The notes below the pieces were generated by a model, which was not told the origin of the DNA, ran no database searches, and worked only from the letters and a program-made list of their open reading frames with translations. Shown here piece after piece: positions 46,700 through 56,327 of a stretch of 64,000 bases of DNA. The first letter of the stretch is position 1; each line of letters begins with the position of its first letter. Both the position numbers and the translations under genes were made by a program. This stretch comes from Methylomicrobium sp. (GTDB lineage Bacteria; Pseudomonadota; Gammaproteobacteria; Methylococcales; Methylomonadaceae): NCBI GenBank assembly GCA_018333785.1, contig JAGXSU010000084.1:1-64000 (forward strand). The letters are read 5' to 3'.

Positions 46700-47236
46700 A
46701 TGAAACAGCTTTTAGAATTTTTCCCCATCATCCTGTTTTTTATCGCTTACAAGCTTTATGACATCTATGTCGCCACTGCAACAGTCATCGTGGCAACAAT
46801 CATTCAGGTTGCCATAACCTGGCTCAAATACCGTAAAGTTGAAAAAATGCAGTGGATTACGTTAATCCTGCTTGTCGTCATGGGCGGAGCAACCATCTAC
46901 TTGCAGAATGAACAGTTTATCAAATGGAAGCTATCCATCATTGAATGGTTATTTGGCGTGGCCTTTTTAGGCAGTCAATTCTTCGGTGAAAAAACGTTCA
47001 TAGAACGCATCATGTCAGCCAACCTTGACCTGCCCAAAGTCATCTGGAAACGGCTGAATCTGATGTGGGCGCTGTTTTTTATCAGCGTAGGTTTTATCAA
47101 TCTCTATGTCATGTTCCGATTTAATACGGATGACTGGGTTAATTTCAAAACTTTCGGAGTTCCTGCTCTGATGGTTTTATTTATCGGCCTGCAAATGATT
47201 TATCTTTACCGCTATGTTCCTGATAACAAGGAGTAA
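46700..47236 (+). CDS. yciB: Inner-membrane-spanning protein YciB (IspZ, septation protein A)
   Basis: 178 residues, five membrane helices. Family blocks are FFPIILFFIAYKLYDIYVAT, WLFGVAFLGSQFFGEKTFIE, and the C-terminal DDWVNFKTFGVPALMVLFIG. YciB helps maintain cell envelope shape and septation in enterics. The next gene, yciI, starts four bases after the stop with its own AAGGAG, so these are co-transcribed. Confidence 0.93.
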   Translation: MKQLLEFFPIILFFIAYKLYDIYVATATVIVATIIQVAITWLKYRKVEKMQWITLILLVVMGGATIYLQNEQFIKWKLSIIEWLFGVAFLGSQFFGEKTFIERIMSANLDLPKVIWKRLNLMWALFFISVGFINLYVMFRFNTDDWVNFKTFGVPALMVLFIGLQMIYLYRYVPDNKE

Positions 47237-47239
47237 TTT

Positions 47240-47542
47240 GTGTTATATAGCATTACCTGCGTCGATGTTGAAAACAGTCTGGACAAACGATTGAGTGTCA
47301 GACCCCATCATTTACAAAGACTGGAAGCACTTCAAAATGAAGGCAGACTTATCCTGGCCGGTCCGAACCCTGCAATCGATGCTGAAAATCCCGGAGAAGC
47401 AGGATTTACAGGAAGCCTGATTGTCGCCGAATTCGACAGTCAGTCGGAAGCCGAAGCTTGGGCTGCCGAAGATCCTTATGTTTATGCCGGCGTCTATGCC
47501 ACCGTTTCAATCAAACCATTTAAAAAGGTATTTCCCCAATGA
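47240..47542 (+). CDS. yciI: YciI family protein
   Basis: 100 residues starting at GTG, which is preceded by AAGGAG at ideal distance. The YciI fold marks are [20 protein letters not shown], and the Asp in [20 protein letters not shown]. Small dimeric alpha-beta barrel protein of uncertain enzyme role. It overlaps bolA by four bases (ATGA) and follows yciB, a conserved pairing. Confidence 0.93.
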   Translation: MLYSITCVDVENSLDKRLSVRPHHLQRLEALQNEGRLILAGPNPAIDAENPGEAGFTGSLIVAEFDSQSEAEAWAAEDPYVYAGVYATVSIKPFKKVFPQ

Positions 47543-47823
47543 TCACTGAGCTGATTAAAAAAGCATTAACGGCTGAACTTCAACCCCAGCAATTAGAGAT
47601 TATCGATAACAGCGCTGCCCATGCAGGCCATGCCGGTGCGGCATCCGGTGGCGGTCATTATCATGTCACTATTGTTGCGGATGCTTTTGAAGGCAAGTCG
47701 ATGGTTCAACGCCACCAATTGATTTACAAAGCCCTGGGCGACATGATGAAACAACAGATTCATGCCTTGGGTATTAACGCAATTTCTCCAACTGAATATA
47801 CAAAGGAAGCTATAAATGAATAA
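47539..47823 (+). CDS. bolA: BolA family protein
   Basis: 94 residues with the BolA class II KH-like fold: [40 protein letters not shown], and the end [11 protein letters not shown]. The conserved His in the segment [10 protein letters not shown] is a proposed Fe-S or glutaredoxin contact. BolA proteins partner monothiol glutaredoxins and affect morphology under stress. It overlaps both yciI (4 bp) and ppiC (8 bp), so the cluster is translated as a unit. Confidence 0.93.
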   Translation: MITELIKKALTAELQPQQLEIIDNSAAHAGHAGAASGGGHYHVTIVADAFEGKSMVQRHQLIYKALGDMMKQQIHALGINAISPTEYTKEAINE

Positions 47824-48874
47824 AAGAATCATTCCATTACTGCTCGCCGGTTCAGGCCTGTTAGCTGCCTGTGACGCACAACAGCAAGCATCCGCTCCCG
47901 CTGCTCCTGCAGTTAATAAAGCGGATGCTGTCGCTGAAGTTAACGGTCAATACATCAGCAAATCAGCGCTGGCAAATCTGGAAAGTGAAATTGCAGAACG
48001 CAGCCAGGGACAAACTTTCCCTAAGGACAAACTGGTTGAAGAACTGGTACAGCGCGAATTATTGGTGCAGGAAGCCCTAAAAAAACAATTGGATAAGTCG
48101 CCTGAAATAGTCGAAAAACTGGAACAGGCTAAAAGATCGTTACTGGCTCAAGCGGCATTGCAAGACTACTTAAAGGCCAAGCCTATTACTGACGAAGAAA
48201 TGAAAGCCGAATACGACAAGAATGTCGGTGGCGCCAACAGTATGGAATATAAAGCCAGCCATATTCTGGTTAAAACCAAAGAAGAAGCTGAAAAACTGAT
48301 TCAAGAGTTGGACAAAGGCGCCAATTTCAAAGAATTGGCTAAAAAGAACTCCACTGATCCGGCAGGCGCCGAAGGCGGAGATCTAGGCTGGTTCGTACAA
48401 ACACAAATGGTACCGCCTTTTTCTGAAGCCGTAGTTGCATTGGAAAATGGAAAATATACCAAAACGCCAATCGAAACACAGTTTGGCTGGCATGTAATCT
48501 TGCGTGAAGACGCTCGTGCACAAGCTGTTCCACCTTTAGAAGCCGTCAAAGAACAGTTGGTACCGTTCTTACAACGTCAACGCATTCAAACCATGCTGGA
48601 AACCTTGCGCAGCCAAGCCAAAGTGGAAATTTTACTGCCAAAAGAAGCACCAAAAGCTGAACCTGCTCCTGCATTAGCGCCACCTGCAGAGAGTGCGAGC
48701 CCTGAACAAGCTGCGCCTCCAGCCGATACAGCCGCTCCTGAAGCAGCTAAACCCGCAGAACCGACACACGCTGCCGATGCTGCAAAACCTGCTGAAACTG
48801 AAGCCCCAAAACCAGCTGAACCGGATGCTGCTCCAGCACCCCAACCTGCTGAAGCTGGCGAAGCAAAACAGTAA
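47816..48874 (+). CDS. Peptidyl-prolyl cis-trans isomerase lipoprotein (parvulin type)
   Basis: 352 residues. The lipoprotein signal ends at LLAAC (Cys19). An N-terminal helical chaperone region (about 40-135) is followed by a parvulin domain (about 145-245, YKASHILVKTKEEAEKLIQE and GAEGGDLGWF, FGWHVILRED). The last 80 residues are a tail of Pro, Ala and Glu (AKPAEPTHAADAAKPAETEA), with repeated AKPAE-like units. Similar to PpiC/SurA-type periplasmic foldases. The tail has no known role; it could span the envelope or bind other proteins. A clear terminator follows the gene. Confidence 0.88.
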   Translation: MNKRIIPLLLAGSGLLAACDAQQQASAPAAPAVNKADAVAEVNGQYISKSALANLESEIAERSQGQTFPKDKLVEELVQRELLVQEALKKQLDKSPEIVEKLEQAKRSLLAQAALQDYLKAKPITDEEMKAEYDKNVGGANSMEYKASHILVKTKEEAEKLIQELDKGANFKELAKKNSTDPAGAEGGDLGWFVQTQMVPPFSEAVVALENGKYTKTPIETQFGWHVILREDARAQAVPPLEAVKEQLVPFLQRQRIQTMLETLRSQAKVEILLPKEAPKAEPAPALAPPAESASPEQAAPPADTAAPEAAKPAEPTHAADAAKPAETEAPKPAEPDAAPAPQPAEAGEAKQ

Positions 48875-48896
48875 TAGGTTCAAAACCAAAGCGGAA

Positions 48897-48918
48897 AAGA
48901 AATTCAGCTGAATTTCTT
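48897..48918. repeat. Perfect 22-bp palindrome after ppiC
   Basis: AAGAAATTCAGCTGAATTTCTT is fully self-complementary. It sits between the ppiC stop and its terminator. It could be a protein binding site or a second RNA hairpin. Confidence 0.75.
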
Positions 48919-48921
48919 AAA

Positions 48922-48953
48922 GGGGCGCAGAATCATCTGCGCTCCTTGCTTTA
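48922..48953 (+). terminator. Intrinsic terminator of the yciB-ppiC operon
   Basis: GGGGCGCAGA and TCTGCGCTCC form a 10-bp stem with one G-U pair and a 4-base loop, followed by TTGCTTT. Confidence 0.8.
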
Positions 48954-49027
48954 AATATATCTGAACGGAATATTAATTTTACAGAAACATCCCTACAGAA
49001 CACTGACGGCTCTCCTTCTTGCGCTTT

Positions 49028-49222
49028 CCTGATTAAAAAAGTTGTTTCAGCTAACTATTCGGACGCGTCATTCCGACAGGGATTGCCGGAGCCGTCAGAC
49101 CGCGTTAGCGAATTCAGGTCACATGGATAGCTCGAAGCTTACCATCCATGGCACTGGATGCCCGATTCCCGACGGGCATGACGGTCGCTTATTGATTTAG
49201 CTGAAACAGCTTGCTAATCAGG
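49028..49222. mobile_element. 195-bp MITE with 8-bp target duplication
   Basis: The ends begin CCTGATTA on both strands and continue to TGTTTCAGCTAA, about 26 bases inverted with one gap and few mismatches. TGCGCTTT occurs directly on each side (49020-49027 and 49223-49230). The interior has the same REP-like module as the 14.9-kb element (CGTCATTCCGACAGGGATTG). No ORF of substance is inside. Confidence 0.85.
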
Positions 49223-49245
49223 TGCGCTTTTGAGGGAACACAGCC

Positions 49246-50991
49246 TCAAAGCATTTTTTCCACATAGTGAATGATCATCTGCACAGTCCGGTTACCCCGG
49301 TATTCATTGATATCCAGCCGGTAAGCGGCATTGATTTGCCTTACACCCAGCCACTGTTCAGGCTGCTCTATAAAAAAGACAATCGCATCAATCAACTGTT
49401 GACCTGCCGTTTGCCGCAGAACCAGCTTCAAGTGATGCTGACCCACAATGCGGGCTTGAATCACATCAAATAAACCATGAAAAACCGGCTCGGGAAACTC
49501 CTGCCCCCAGGTTGCCGCATTCAGCACCAGCTCAGCGAATTCCAGCGTCAACTCGGTATCGGCCAACTCGCCATCCGAGTAAATTTTTTGCTCAAGATCC
49601 ATGGTCGATAAACGCCTGGCCACCATTTCGTCAAAGGCCAGTGAAAACGGGGGAAAATCATGCATTTTAAGCGTCAATCCAGCCGCCATGGCATGCCCGC
49701 CAAACTTGCTCAGCAAGTTTGGATGAGTGGCCGCAACATCACTCAACACATCCCGAATATGCACGCCGGGGATCGAACGCGCCGAACCTTTGATTTCCCC
49801 CTGCCCTGATGGCGCAAAAGCGACCACAGGCCGATGCAGCTTGTCCTTGATCCTGGACGCTAAAATGCCTATAACGCCCTGATGCCAGTTGCCATCGTAT
49901 AAACAAACCCCGGAAGGCAGATGCCGCTCGTCCAGCGCTTTCATTTCGCTTAACAGTGCCATCGCCTCAACTTTCATCTGGCCTTCAATTTCGCGTCTGT
50001 CGCTGTTCAGGTCATCGAGCTGCAGCGCAATGTCTTTAGCCAGCGCTTCATCGTCAGTCAGCAAGCATTGAATGCCCAGCGACATATCGTCCATGCGGCC
50101 TGCCGCGTTAAGCCGGGGACCCAATGCAAAGCCCAAATCCGAGGCAGACAGTGCGCTTAAATTACGTCCGGATACTTCAATTAATGCTTTAATTCCCGGA
50201 CTGCATTGGCCGGAGCGAATTCTTAGCAAGCCCTGATGCACCAGAATACGATTGACCTGATCCAGCGGCACCACATCAGCAATGGTTCCTAAAGCGACAT
50301 AATCCAGTAACTGAGCCAGATTAGGCTCTTTGATGCTTTTCTTTTCAAACCAGTTAAGTGTGCGGAGACGGCTTCTTAATGCCATTAACACATAAAACAT
50401 GACCCCCACTCCTGCCAGCGCTTTGCTTGGAAAAAGCTGGCCGGGTAAATTGGGATTGACTATCGCATCGGCTGCGGGCAACTGATCGCCGGGTAAATGA
50501 TGATCCGTAACCAGCACTTTTATACCCAGTGCTTTAGCGGCCTCAACCCCGTCAATGCTGGATATGCCGTTATCAACGGTGATGATCACATCCGGTGATT
50601 GCTGATTAACCAAGGCAACGATTTCAGGGGTTAAGCCGTAGCCGTATTCAAACCGGTTAGGTACAACGAAAGACACAGAACCTGCACCCAACAATTGAAG
50701 ACCTTTGATTGCAACCGCGCAACTGGTGGCGCCGTCGGCATCAAAATCACCCACTATCGTAATTTTTTGCTGCTGTGTCAGAGCCATCACCAAATGATCA
50801 ACCATTTGGGTCATGCCGCTTAATGCTGTGGGGGAAGGCAAATGCGCTAAAGTGCGCTCCAGTTCTTCAACCGATTTAACACCGCGACTTTTGAAAATGC
50901 GCTGCAAAACAGGGTGCAAATCGTCCAATTGCAGGCGTTTGTTGAGGATAGGCCTGGGTAATATGTTCTTTTTTACGCCTTGATAATACAT
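49246..50991 (-). CDS. recJ: Single-stranded-DNA-specific exonuclease RecJ
   Basis: 581 residues from MYYQGVKKNILPRPILNKRL. The ORF track adds eight residues (MPAFLLSS) that are encoded by the thrC terminator and should be dropped. DHH motifs are VGDFDADGATSC, TVDNGISS, VTDHHLPGD and the DHHA1 part SKFGGHAMAAGLTLK. RecJ degrades single strands 5'-3' in recombination and mismatch repair. It lies after hom-thrC, but the terminator between suggests separate transcription. Confidence 0.95.
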   Translation of the reverse strand: MYYQGVKKNILPRPILNKRLQLDDLHPVLQRIFKSRGVKSVEELERTLAHLPSPTALSGMTQMVDHLVMALTQQQKITIVGDFDADGATSCAVAIKGLQLLGAGSVSFVVPNRFEYGYGLTPEIVALVNQQSPDVIITVDNGISSIDGVEAAKALGIKVLVTDHHLPGDQLPAADAIVNPNLPGQLFPSKALAGVGVMFYVLMALRSRLRTLNWFEKKSIKEPNLAQLLDYVALGTIADVVPLDQVNRILVHQGLLRIRSGQCSPGIKALIEVSGRNLSALSASDLGFALGPRLNAAGRMDDMSLGIQCLLTDDEALAKDIALQLDDLNSDRREIEGQMKVEAMALLSEMKALDERHLPSGVCLYDGNWHQGVIGILASRIKDKLHRPVVAFAPSGQGEIKGSARSIPGVHIRDVLSDVAATHPNLLSKFGGHAMAAGLTLKMHDFPPFSLAFDEMVARRLSTMDLEQKIYSDGELADTELTLEFAELVLNAATWGQEFPEPVFHGLFDVIQARIVGQHHLKLVLRQTAGQQLIDAIVFFIEQPEQWLGVRQINAAYRLDINEYRGNRTVQMIIHYVEKML

Positions 50992-51000
50992 GCTGCTCAA

Positions 51001-51030
51001 TAAAAAAGCCGGCAAAAGCCGGCTTTTGTC
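51001..51030 (-). terminator. Intrinsic terminator after thrC
   Basis: Minus strand AAAAGCCGGCTTTTGCCGGCTTTTTTA: a 6-bp GCCGGC stem extended by A-T pairs, with a T tract. It overlaps the ORF-track start of recJ, which argues for the downstream recJ start. Confidence 0.85.
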
Positions 51031-51046
51031 ATAGGTTGAAAGCGAC

Positions 51047-52141
51047 TCAAAGATTATCCAGAATGGCTTTTTTAACGGAATACAAATCAGCGTCTATCGT
51101 GACCGGATGGGCATCCTTACATTGATTGATAGCCACATCCGGATCCTTGATGCCGTTACCCGTCAAGGTACAGACAATCGTACTGCCTTCCGGAATTGCA
51201 CCGGTACTGATATCGTGCAAAGCCCCCGCGATTGAAGCAGCGGAAGCCGGTTCACAAAATATACCTTCATTCTGACTGAGCATTTTTTGAGCAACCAGAA
51301 TCTGTTCGTCGGTAAAAGACTCAAACCAGCCTTCGGATTCTCTTTGCGCCGCCCAGGCCATATCCCAGGATTGCGGGCGACCGATGCGGATAGCCGTAGC
51401 GATTGTTTCAGGATTATCGACCATTTCACGCGCCACAAAAGGCGCAGCACCGGCAGCCTGATAGCCGCACATCACCGGTCTTTTTTTAGTGACGGCTTTC
51501 AGCCCGCCGATATCGGATGAATATTCCTTATAACCTTTCCAATACGCCGTAATATTTCCGGCATTACCCACCGGCAAACAGTGATAATCCGGGGCATCGC
51601 CCAGCTCATCAATAATTTCGAAAGCCGCAGTTTTTTGTCCTTCGATTCTGAAAGGATTGATCGAATTCACAATGGCCACAGGCGCATGCTCCGCCACTTC
51701 TTTGACCAGTTGCATGCCTTTGTCAAAATTCCCGTTGATTTGAATAATCTGGGCGCCGTACATCAAAGTTTGAGCCAGTTTGCCCAACGCAATCTTGCCA
51801 TCGGGAATCAATACGAAGGCTTTGATTCCGGCACGTACCGCATAGGCGGCAGCGGAAGCGGAGGTATTTCCGGTAGACGCGCAAATGATAGCCTGACTGC
51901 CCTGATCTACCGCCTTGGTAACCGCCATCGTCATGCCGCGGTCTTTAAAAGAACCGGTAGGATTAAGCCCCTCAAACTTGACATAAATCGTGACGTCTTT
52001 CCCGATCAACCGGGGAATATTTTCCAGGCGAATCAACGGCGTCCGGCCTTCGCACAAACTGATCACGCGCGTACCCTGGGCGACGGGCAACCTATCTCTG
52101 TAATGTTCAATTAAACCGGTATAGCGTTTATGTTGTGACAT
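51047..52141 (-). CDS. thrC: Threonine synthase
   Basis: 364 residues, the shorter bacterial type related to the Gram-positive enzyme. The PLP Lys is in [17 protein letters not shown], with [16 protein letters not shown] and [20 protein letters not shown] as the phosphate-binding and activity blocks. It converts O-phosphohomoserine to threonine. It starts seven bases after the hom stop in the usual hom-thrC order. A terminator lies right after. Confidence 0.96.
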   Translation of the reverse strand: MSQHKRYTGLIEHYRDRLPVAQGTRVISLCEGRTPLIRLENIPRLIGKDVTIYVKFEGLNPTGSFKDRGMTMAVTKAVDQGSQAIICASTGNTSASAAAYAVRAGIKAFVLIPDGKIALGKLAQTLMYGAQIIQINGNFDKGMQLVKEVAEHAPVAIVNSINPFRIEGQKTAAFEIIDELGDAPDYHCLPVGNAGNITAYWKGYKEYSSDIGGLKAVTKKRPVMCGYQAAGAAPFVAREMVDNPETIATAIRIGRPQSWDMAWAAQRESEGWFESFTDEQILVAQKMLSQNEGIFCEPASAASIAGALHDISTGAIPEGSTIVCTLTGNGIKDPDVAINQCKDAHPVTIDADLYSVKKAILDNL

Positions 52142-52148
52142 TGTTTTG

Positions 52149-53459
52149 TTATCCCAAAGTTTCTAAACGGATGCGGTTAACTTTTCCGGTTACCGTGACT
52201 AATTTTTCGATTTCAGTAATAGCTGCATTCAGCTCATGCTCTAGCGTGTTTTGAGTCAGCATGATAATTGGTACGGAACTTTTTCCGACAGGCGGCTCTT
52301 TTTGAATAATCGCTTCAATACTGATTTGATGTGAAGCCAGAATTCGCGTGACATCGGCCAATACACCGGGCTTGTCTTCCGCATGCAGACGTAAATAATA
52401 AGCCGTATGAAACTGCTCAGGTGCAAGAATGGGGATATCCGCCAGAGAATCAGCCTGAAAGGCCAAATGAGGCACGCGATTTTCAGGATCGCCGGTCATG
52501 GCTCTGACCACATCGATCACGTCGGCCACAACCGAAGAAGCTGTCGGTTCAGCACCGGCTCCGGCGCCATAATAAAGCGTAGGTCCTACCGCATCGCCTT
52601 TTACCAAAACGGCGTTCATGACACCATCCACATTGGCGATCAGGCGGCGATGAGGAATCAGCGTGGGGTGTACGCGCAATTCGATACCTTCGGCTGTTTT
52701 TCTGGCAATGCCTAAATGCTTGATGCGATAACCCAATGCTTCGGCGTATTCGACATCGGCGCGGGTAATTTGAGTAATGCCTTCGGTGTAGACCTTGTCA
52801 AACTGCAAGGGAATACCGAAAGCAATGGAAGCCAGAATGGTCAGCTTATGTCCCGCGTCTATGCCTTCCACATCAAAAGTGGGATCCGCTTCGGCATAAC
52901 CCAACGCCTGCGCTTCTGCCAGCACATCGGCAAAATCGCGGCCTTTATCCCGCATCTCGGTCAGAATAAAATTACCGGTGCCGTTGATAATGCCGGCCAG
53001 CCATTGAATTTGATTACCGCTTAAACCTTCGCGAATCGCTTTTATTATCGGAATGCCGCCCGCTACCGCAGCTTCAAACGCAATCATTACGCCTTTGGCA
53101 CTGGCTTGAGCAAAAATTTCATTACCGTGTAACGCAATCAATGCCTTATTAGCCGTAACGACATGCTTGCCCTGCGCTATGGCTTTTAAAACCAGCGTTT
53201 TGGCTAAGGTAGTGCCGCCGATCAATTCCAGGACAATATCAATCTCAGGATCATTGATGATTTCAAATGGATCGGTCGTCAGGCTAATGCCTTGCGTATC
53301 GCAGATGCGATCCCGGTTCAGATCACGCGCAGATGCCCGGGTGATGATAATCTCACGCCCTGCTCTGCGGGCAATCTCCGCTGCGTTTCGTTTCAATACA
53401 TTGACCGTACCGCCGCCGACGGTACCCAATCCCAAAACACCTACTTTAACCGGTTTCAA
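52149..53459 (-). CDS. hom: Homoserine dehydrogenase
   Basis: 436 residues. N-terminal NAD(P)-binding fold ([16 protein letters not shown]), catalytic domain with [33 protein letters not shown] and [19 protein letters not shown], and a C-terminal ACT domain (about 355-430, [20 protein letters not shown]) for threonine feedback inhibition. It makes homoserine from aspartate semialdehyde. Operon alaC / hom-thrC / recJ is common in gammaproteobacteria. Upstream, the 310-bp gap to alaC is filled with repeats. Confidence 0.97.
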   Translation of the reverse strand: MKPVKVGVLGLGTVGGGTVNVLKRNAAEIARRAGREIIITRASARDLNRDRICDTQGISLTTDPFEIINDPEIDIVLELIGGTTLAKTLVLKAIAQGKHVVTANKALIALHGNEIFAQASAKGVMIAFEAAVAGGIPIIKAIREGLSGNQIQWLAGIINGTGNFILTEMRDKGRDFADVLAEAQALGYAEADPTFDVEGIDAGHKLTILASIAFGIPLQFDKVYTEGITQITRADVEYAEALGYRIKHLGIARKTAEGIELRVHPTLIPHRRLIANVDGVMNAVLVKGDAVGPTLYYGAGAGAEPTASSVVADVIDVVRAMTGDPENRVPHLAFQADSLADIPILAPEQFHTAYYLRLHAEDKPGVLADVTRILASHQISIEAIIQKEPPVGKSSVPIIMLTQNTLEHELNAAITEIEKLVTVTGKVNRIRLETLG

Positions 53460-53518
53460 TGTGTACTCCTGAATGATGAGAGCCGTTCCTGTTAAACGAA
53501 AAAATGATAACTCTTCAG

Positions 53519-53667
53519 CACCCCCCTCCCGACCTCCCCCTTGCCAGGGGGCGGGGAAGCTGCCCTCCCTCCCCTGACAGGGGGAGTGAGAGCTGTACTC
53601 CTTCCCCTTATCAGGGGAGGTAAAACTTTACTCCCTCCCCTGCTAAGGGGAGGGTTGGGGAGGGGTC
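53519..53667. repeat. Tandem C-rich palindromic repeats (CCCTCCCC family)
   Basis: Four units of the form CCCTCCCC...AGGGGGAG in about 150 bp, for example CTCCCTCCCCTGACAGGGGG and CTCCCTCCCCTGCTAAGGGG. Each can form a hairpin. The block lies in the hom-alaC gap. It resembles purine/pyrimidine-biased intergenic repeats found in many methanotroph and pseudomonad genomes. Confidence 0.8.
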
Positions 53668-53717
53668 TGAACAACTACAAAAAATGAGGTAACTGTTCAA
53701 ATCTACTGTGCTAAATC

Positions 53718-53755
53718 GCGTAGGTTGGGTTGGCGGTAGCCAACCCAACCTACGC
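53718..53755. terminator. Perfect 17-bp hairpin after alaC
   Basis: GCGTAGGTTGGGTTGGC and its exact complement around GGTA, 15 bases after the alaC stop. No T run, so a REP-type repeat serving as RNA 3' end is as likely as a true terminator. Confidence 0.6.
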
Positions 53756-53770
53756 TTACAAATTACGAAA

Positions 53771-54955
53771 TTAGATGAGGTTGTCCTTTTTGAACATATT
53801 TCTGATCCCTCGAATGGCTTGACGTGTCCTGTGCTCATTTTCAATCAAACCAAAACGGACATGGTCGTCCCCATATTGGCCAAATCCGATACCCGGTGAG
53901 ACGGCCACTTTGGCATCAACCAGTAATTTTTTTGAAAATTCCAATGATCCCATTGCCTTATAAGGTTCAGGAATGGGCGCCCAGACAAACATGGTCGCTT
54001 TCGGTTTCGGAACCGGCCATCCCGCGGATGTCAGGCCTTCACACAAAACATCACGGCGTTTTCTGTACATCTCGGCAATTTCAACCAGACAATCCTGCGG
54101 ACCTTCCAACGCGGTGATCGCAGCAATCTGAATCGGCGTGAACGTACCGTAATCCAGATACGATTTGATTCTGGCCAATGCGCCGACCAGTTCTTTATTG
54201 CCGCACATAAAACCGACACGCCAGCCGGGCATATTATAACTTTTCGATAATGAGAAAAACTCTACGGCCACATCGGTCGCGCCTTTCACCTGAAGAATTG
54301 AAGGCGCTTTATAACCATCAAACACGATATCGGCATAAGCAATATCCTGAACCACCCAGATCTTGTGCTCTCTGGCAACGGCAATAATTTTTTCAAAGAA
54401 ATCCAGTTCCACACATTGCGTGGTTGGGTTTCCCGGAAAATTAAGGATTAACATTTTAGGCTTGGGCCACGAATCAATAATGGCTTTATGCAGCTCGTCG
54501 AAAAAATCAACCCCCGGCACCAGAGGCACATGGCGTACATCGGCACCGGCAATGACAACACCGTAAGGATGTATCGGATAAGCCGGATTGGGCACCAGAA
54601 CCACATCACCCGGGCCCAGCGTGGCCAAAGCCAGATGCGCCAGACCTTCTTTGGAACCTATGGTCACAATTGCTTCGGTATCGGGATCCAAATCAACGTC
54701 GAACCGGGTTTTATACCAATGACATATCGCTTTGCGTAAGCGAGGTATGCCTTTAGAAACCGAATAGCGGTGGGTATCGGGTCGTTTCGTCGCTTCCACC
54801 ATTTTGTTGACGATATGATCCGGCGTGGGTTGATCCGGGTTACCCATGCCGAAATCGATAATATCTTCTCCGGCCGCTCGCGCTTTCGCCTTTAATTCAT
54901 TAACAATGTTAAAAACATAAGGGGGTAAACGACTTATTCTATGAAATTGTTCCAT
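53771..54955 (-). CDS. alaC: Alanine transaminase, AlaC type
   Basis: 394 residues from [20 protein letters not shown], matching where AlaC proteins begin; the 26-residue extension in the track is unlikely. Fold type I aminotransferase with [43 protein letters not shown], the PLP Lys in [16 protein letters not shown] and [10 protein letters not shown] near the end. It makes alanine from pyruvate and glutamate. It precedes hom-thrC on the same strand with repeats between. Confidence 0.93.
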   Translation of the reverse strand: MEQFHRISRLPPYVFNIVNELKAKARAAGEDIIDFGMGNPDQPTPDHIVNKMVEATKRPDTHRYSVSKGIPRLRKAICHWYKTRFDVDLDPDTEAIVTIGSKEGLAHLALATLGPGDVVLVPNPAYPIHPYGVVIAGADVRHVPLVPGVDFFDELHKAIIDSWPKPKMLILNFPGNPTTQCVELDFFEKIIAVAREHKIWVVQDIAYADIVFDGYKAPSILQVKGATDVAVEFFSLSKSYNMPGWRVGFMCGNKELVGALARIKSYLDYGTFTPIQIAAITALEGPQDCLVEIAEMYRKRRDVLCEGLTSAGWPVPKPKATMFVWAPIPEPYKAMGSLEFSKKLLVDAKVAVSPGIGFGQYGDDHVRFGLIENEHRTRQAIRGIRNMFKKDNLI

Positions 54956-55153
54956 CAGCAGCTCGGTGCAAGTATCGATATTAAATGAAGAAAAAAGACC
55001 GCCTAAGGTACTGTTAATCAATGATTGTGTCAATTGATGTCTTTGAATCCGGCCGCTTGAGCTGTGTTATAAATCCTGTGATGCAAATTCAGGTCATCGC
55101 TGGATTTTTGCAACGCTACCTTGATGTGATCGCATAGCCTGTAAATCAATCGG

Positions 55154-55666
55154 TTAAAAGCAATCCCCGTATTCCATGATCAGCAAACGGCAATCAAAGA
55201 AGGTATTAGGGTAATAGGCACTGATAACCCAACGCAAAAAACATTCAAACAAAAAGAACAGTGTCATCGCCCGAGCACTGCTGCTGGCCAGCTTAAATTG
55301 CGTATGCCCTGAGCACCGCCAAACAGAAGTAATCCACCATATTGAAGGCAATAACAACATCCCGTGCACAGTTTTCCAGCTGGCAATGGTGTAGGTCACA
55401 TTCATTACCCGATAATCGATGTAATAAAACACTGCATTGACAAAGATAAAAAATGGCCAGAAGGCCCGTTTCAGAGGTGCTTCACCTAGCCAGGTCGCCA
55501 GAAGATACTGATACAAACCGCCTCCGGTCTGAAGCGGCCATTCGGTTTTAACTTCGGGTGTGTAAAAATGAACCAGACAAAAAATCGCCACCAGCAAAAT
55601 AGAGACTTCAATGGGGCTCAAAAAATTTGTATAGGTAAATAAAGTTGTTAACGTAGTGATAAACAT
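55154..55666 (-). CDS. Membrane protein of unknown function
   Basis: 170 residues. Starts MFITTLTTLFTYTNFLSPIE. About four membrane helices (near 17-33, 67-85, 100-117 and 130-146). Distinctive segments are TGGGLYQYLLATWLGEAPLK, FYYIDYRVMNVTYTIASWKT and YYPNTFFDCRLLIMEYGDCF. I do not recognise a family. Upstream on the same strand is a 58-residue membrane peptide gene; the two may be one unit. A 13-bp hairpin lies between them. Confidence 0.75.
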   Translation of the reverse strand: MFITTLTTLFTYTNFLSPIEVSILLVAIFCLVHFYTPEVKTEWPLQTGGGLYQYLLATWLGEAPLKRAFWPFFIFVNAVFYYIDYRVMNVTYTIASWKTVHGMLLLPSIWWITSVWRCSGHTQFKLASSSARAMTLFFLFECFLRWVISAYYPNTFFDCRLLIMEYGDCF

Positions 55667-55722
55667 ATTTCTCCTACTGTTTAATACCGATTACACCAAC
55701 CCCAAAAATAAGCTGGAAAGCA

Positions 55723-55760
55723 TTGGATTCAGTTCAGGCCAAGTCTGGAACTGAATCCAA
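55723..55760. repeat. Perfect 13-bp inverted repeat between two membrane protein genes
   Basis: TTGGATTCAGTTC and GAACTGAATCCAA around a 12-base loop. It begins 57 bases upstream of the 170-aa gene and ends a few bases after the stop of the 58-aa gene. No T run. Confidence 0.6.
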
Positions 55761-55766
55761 TAGTGT

Positions 55767-55943
55767 TTAAAAAAGCGGCGGCTCACTCACGATCTCAACT
55801 TTTTCGTCAACCTGCCTTTCTTGCTCAATTTTGCTTTTTTCCTGTTGGGAAAGATAAGTGCCTGTCATCAGGAATCCCATGACCAGCAGGTAAATAACCG
55901 CGGCTATTCGCTTTACTTTAAGTGCATCGTTAACTTCTTTCAT
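55767..55943 (-). CDS. Small membrane protein, 58 aa
   Basis: Too short for the ORF track. Translation starts MKEVNDALKVKRIAAVIYLL and continues VMGFLMTGTY, LSQQEKSKIEQERQVDEKVE, ending IVSEPPLF. One membrane helix (about 12-30) is followed by a charged helical tail. A GGA seven bases before the ATG is a modest ribosome binding site. The orderly layout (helix, then charged coil, then stop) and position before the 170-aa membrane gene on the same strand argue it is real. No family recognised. Confidence 0.55.
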   Translation of the reverse strand: MKEVNDALKVKRIAAVIYLLVMGFLMTGTYLSQQEKSKIEQERQVDEKVEIVSEPPLF

Positions 55944-55997
55944 AATTGTCCAGTCTTTAGATAGGATTGTTGATGATAAGCGCCTCCCTGCGTCTAT

Positions 55998-56327
55998 TTA
56001 TTTGACTCAGAGTTCCCTCCGAGTCCCGTTAGTCCGCGCCGAGCACTGGCGACTTTGCCGAGTAAAACCCGCTAGGGGAGCGGCAAGGATGCCGCTCGTT
56101 TTCGGAGGGCTAGGGATAGCCCTTCCGAAAACCCTCGGCAAAATCGTCAGCGCGCAGGATGCCGCGGCCTCCGGGTGTCTTTTCTTTTGGATACTTTTCT
56201 TTGGACAAGCAAAGACAAAATCGTCAGGAACGATTTTGAACAGCTTTAGCTGGCCCGAAGGGCGAAACCCAGGAATGGGTTTCGTAGCAGTATCGCGGCT
56301 GTCGGTCCGCGAACCGACTTCAAATAA
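55998..56327. repeat. 330-bp dispersed repeat with many internal hairpins
   Basis: Ends carry TTATTTGA inverted. Inside are TTTTCGGAGGGCTAGGGATAGCCCTTCCGAAAA-type hairpins and the block GGGTGTCTTTTCTTTTGGAT, which I know as a widespread intergenic repeat often mis-called as a gene. The ORF 56002-56355 lies within it and should not be annotated as protein. It fills most of the gap between the small membrane gene and the transglycosylase. Confidence 0.75.

Noticed and set aside
49246-51015. recJ start at 51015
   Set aside because: The first eight codons are the thrC terminator stem and T tract.
53492-53674. 60-aa Pro-rich ORF in the hom-alaC gap
   Set aside because: It is a translation of the C-rich palindromic repeats.
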